From the NCBI GenBank assembly GCA_964420395.1, contig CAYQTJ010000174.1, positions 1-6,549 of the forward strand: 6,549 nucleotides of DNA. Reading direction: 5' to 3'. This document shows positions 6,444-6,549 of this stretch, in pieces. A program made the position numbers and the translations under genes. The stretch's first letter is position 1. Each line of letters begins with the position of its first letter. The DNA is from CAVSZB01 sp964420395 (GTDB lineage Bacteria > Krumholzibacteriota > Krumholzibacteriia > LZORAL124-64-63). The notes below the pieces were generated by a model. That model did no database searches, had not been told where the DNA came from, and saw only the letters and a program-made list of their open reading frames with translations.

Positions 6444-6549
6444 ATGAAGGAACGCGGTTTGGGAGCGACGGCGGGCCGGCGGGGCCCGGGGCGGACGGCC
6501 GCGCTGGCGGCCTGCGGGGCGGTGCTGGCCCTGCTGGCGGCGGCGGGCG
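6444..6549 (+). CDS. N-terminus of a probably exported protein (cut by right edge)
   Basis: Only 35 codons are visible. The product begins MKERGLGATAGRRGPGRT, an Arg-rich basic segment, followed by a hydrophobic stretch ALAACGAVLALLAAAG. This is the pattern of a Sec-type signal peptide or an N-terminal membrane anchor. Two arginines lie together (GRRGPG), but the twin-arginine consensus is not met. There is a G-run (6432-6436 region) about eight bases before the ATG as a possible ribosome binding site. The frame is open to the edge. The mature protein is outside the window, so nothing can be said of its function beyond likely export. The call rests on codon continuity and the signal-like sequence only. 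Confidence 0.55.
   Translation, partial: MKERGLGATAGRRGPGRTAALAACGAVLALLAAAG

Noticed and set aside
3218..6445. Open frame of 1075 codons on the minus strand
   Set aside because: It crosses four well-supported genes, is Arg/Pro/Gly-rich with no recognisable motif, and lies in a different frame from the CHAT-like gene.
4183..6447. Open frame of 754 codons on the plus strand over the IMPase and CHAT-like genes
   Set aside because: It is a shadow of the IMPase (+1 frame) and of the antisense of the CHAT-like gene, with low-complexity composition and no start signal.

Overview
The window is bacterial chromosomal DNA of very high G+C (roughly 70% by eye), densely coded. Most genes have purine-rich Shine-Dalgarno sequences, and the genes are short operons in mixed orientation. 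There is no rRNA, tRNA, insertion sequence, CRISPR array or phage gene. The phylum cannot be fixed from this sequence. The mix of a membrane-bound SpoIIE phosphatase, an extracytoplasmic-type TPR protein, a CHAT-like protein and an LpdD-like protein would suit a deep-branching high-GC lineage (for example Acidobacteriota, Gemmatimonadota or an Eisenbacteria/Krumholzibacteriota-type group). That is inference only.

Layout, left to right. (1) Bases 1-3459 are a minus-strand two-gene operon. The first gene (859-3459) encodes a large signal-transduction phosphatase with a PDZ-like sensor region, about ten membrane helices, a GAF domain, a coiled coil and a SpoIIE/PP2C catalytic domain. Thirteen bases downstream begins a membrane-anchored TPR protein (1-845) that runs off the left edge. 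(2) Bases 3460-3713 are a divergent control region with an AT-rich core flanked by an imperfect direct repeat. (3) Bases 3714-4963 are a plus-strand pair with an ATGA start/stop overlap: a small protein of the LpdD-like prenylated-flavin chaperone family, then an inositol-monophosphatase-family enzyme. (4) The IMPase converges on a minus-strand gene (4987-6303) that I read as a divergent CHAT (caspase-like) protein. Both catalytic positions appear to be replaced: Pro for His and Tyr for Cys. (5) A 140-base divergent region leads to a plus-strand gene that starts at 6444 with a signal-peptide-like N-terminus and is cut by the right edge.

How the genes work together: the SpoIIE/TPR pair is best read as an envelope-sensing module that would dephosphorylate an anti-anti-sigma protein encoded elsewhere. 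The LpdD-like/IMPase pair is a tightly coupled but functionally unexplained couple. The most unusual item is the apparently catalytically dead CHAT protein, divergently paired with an exported protein.
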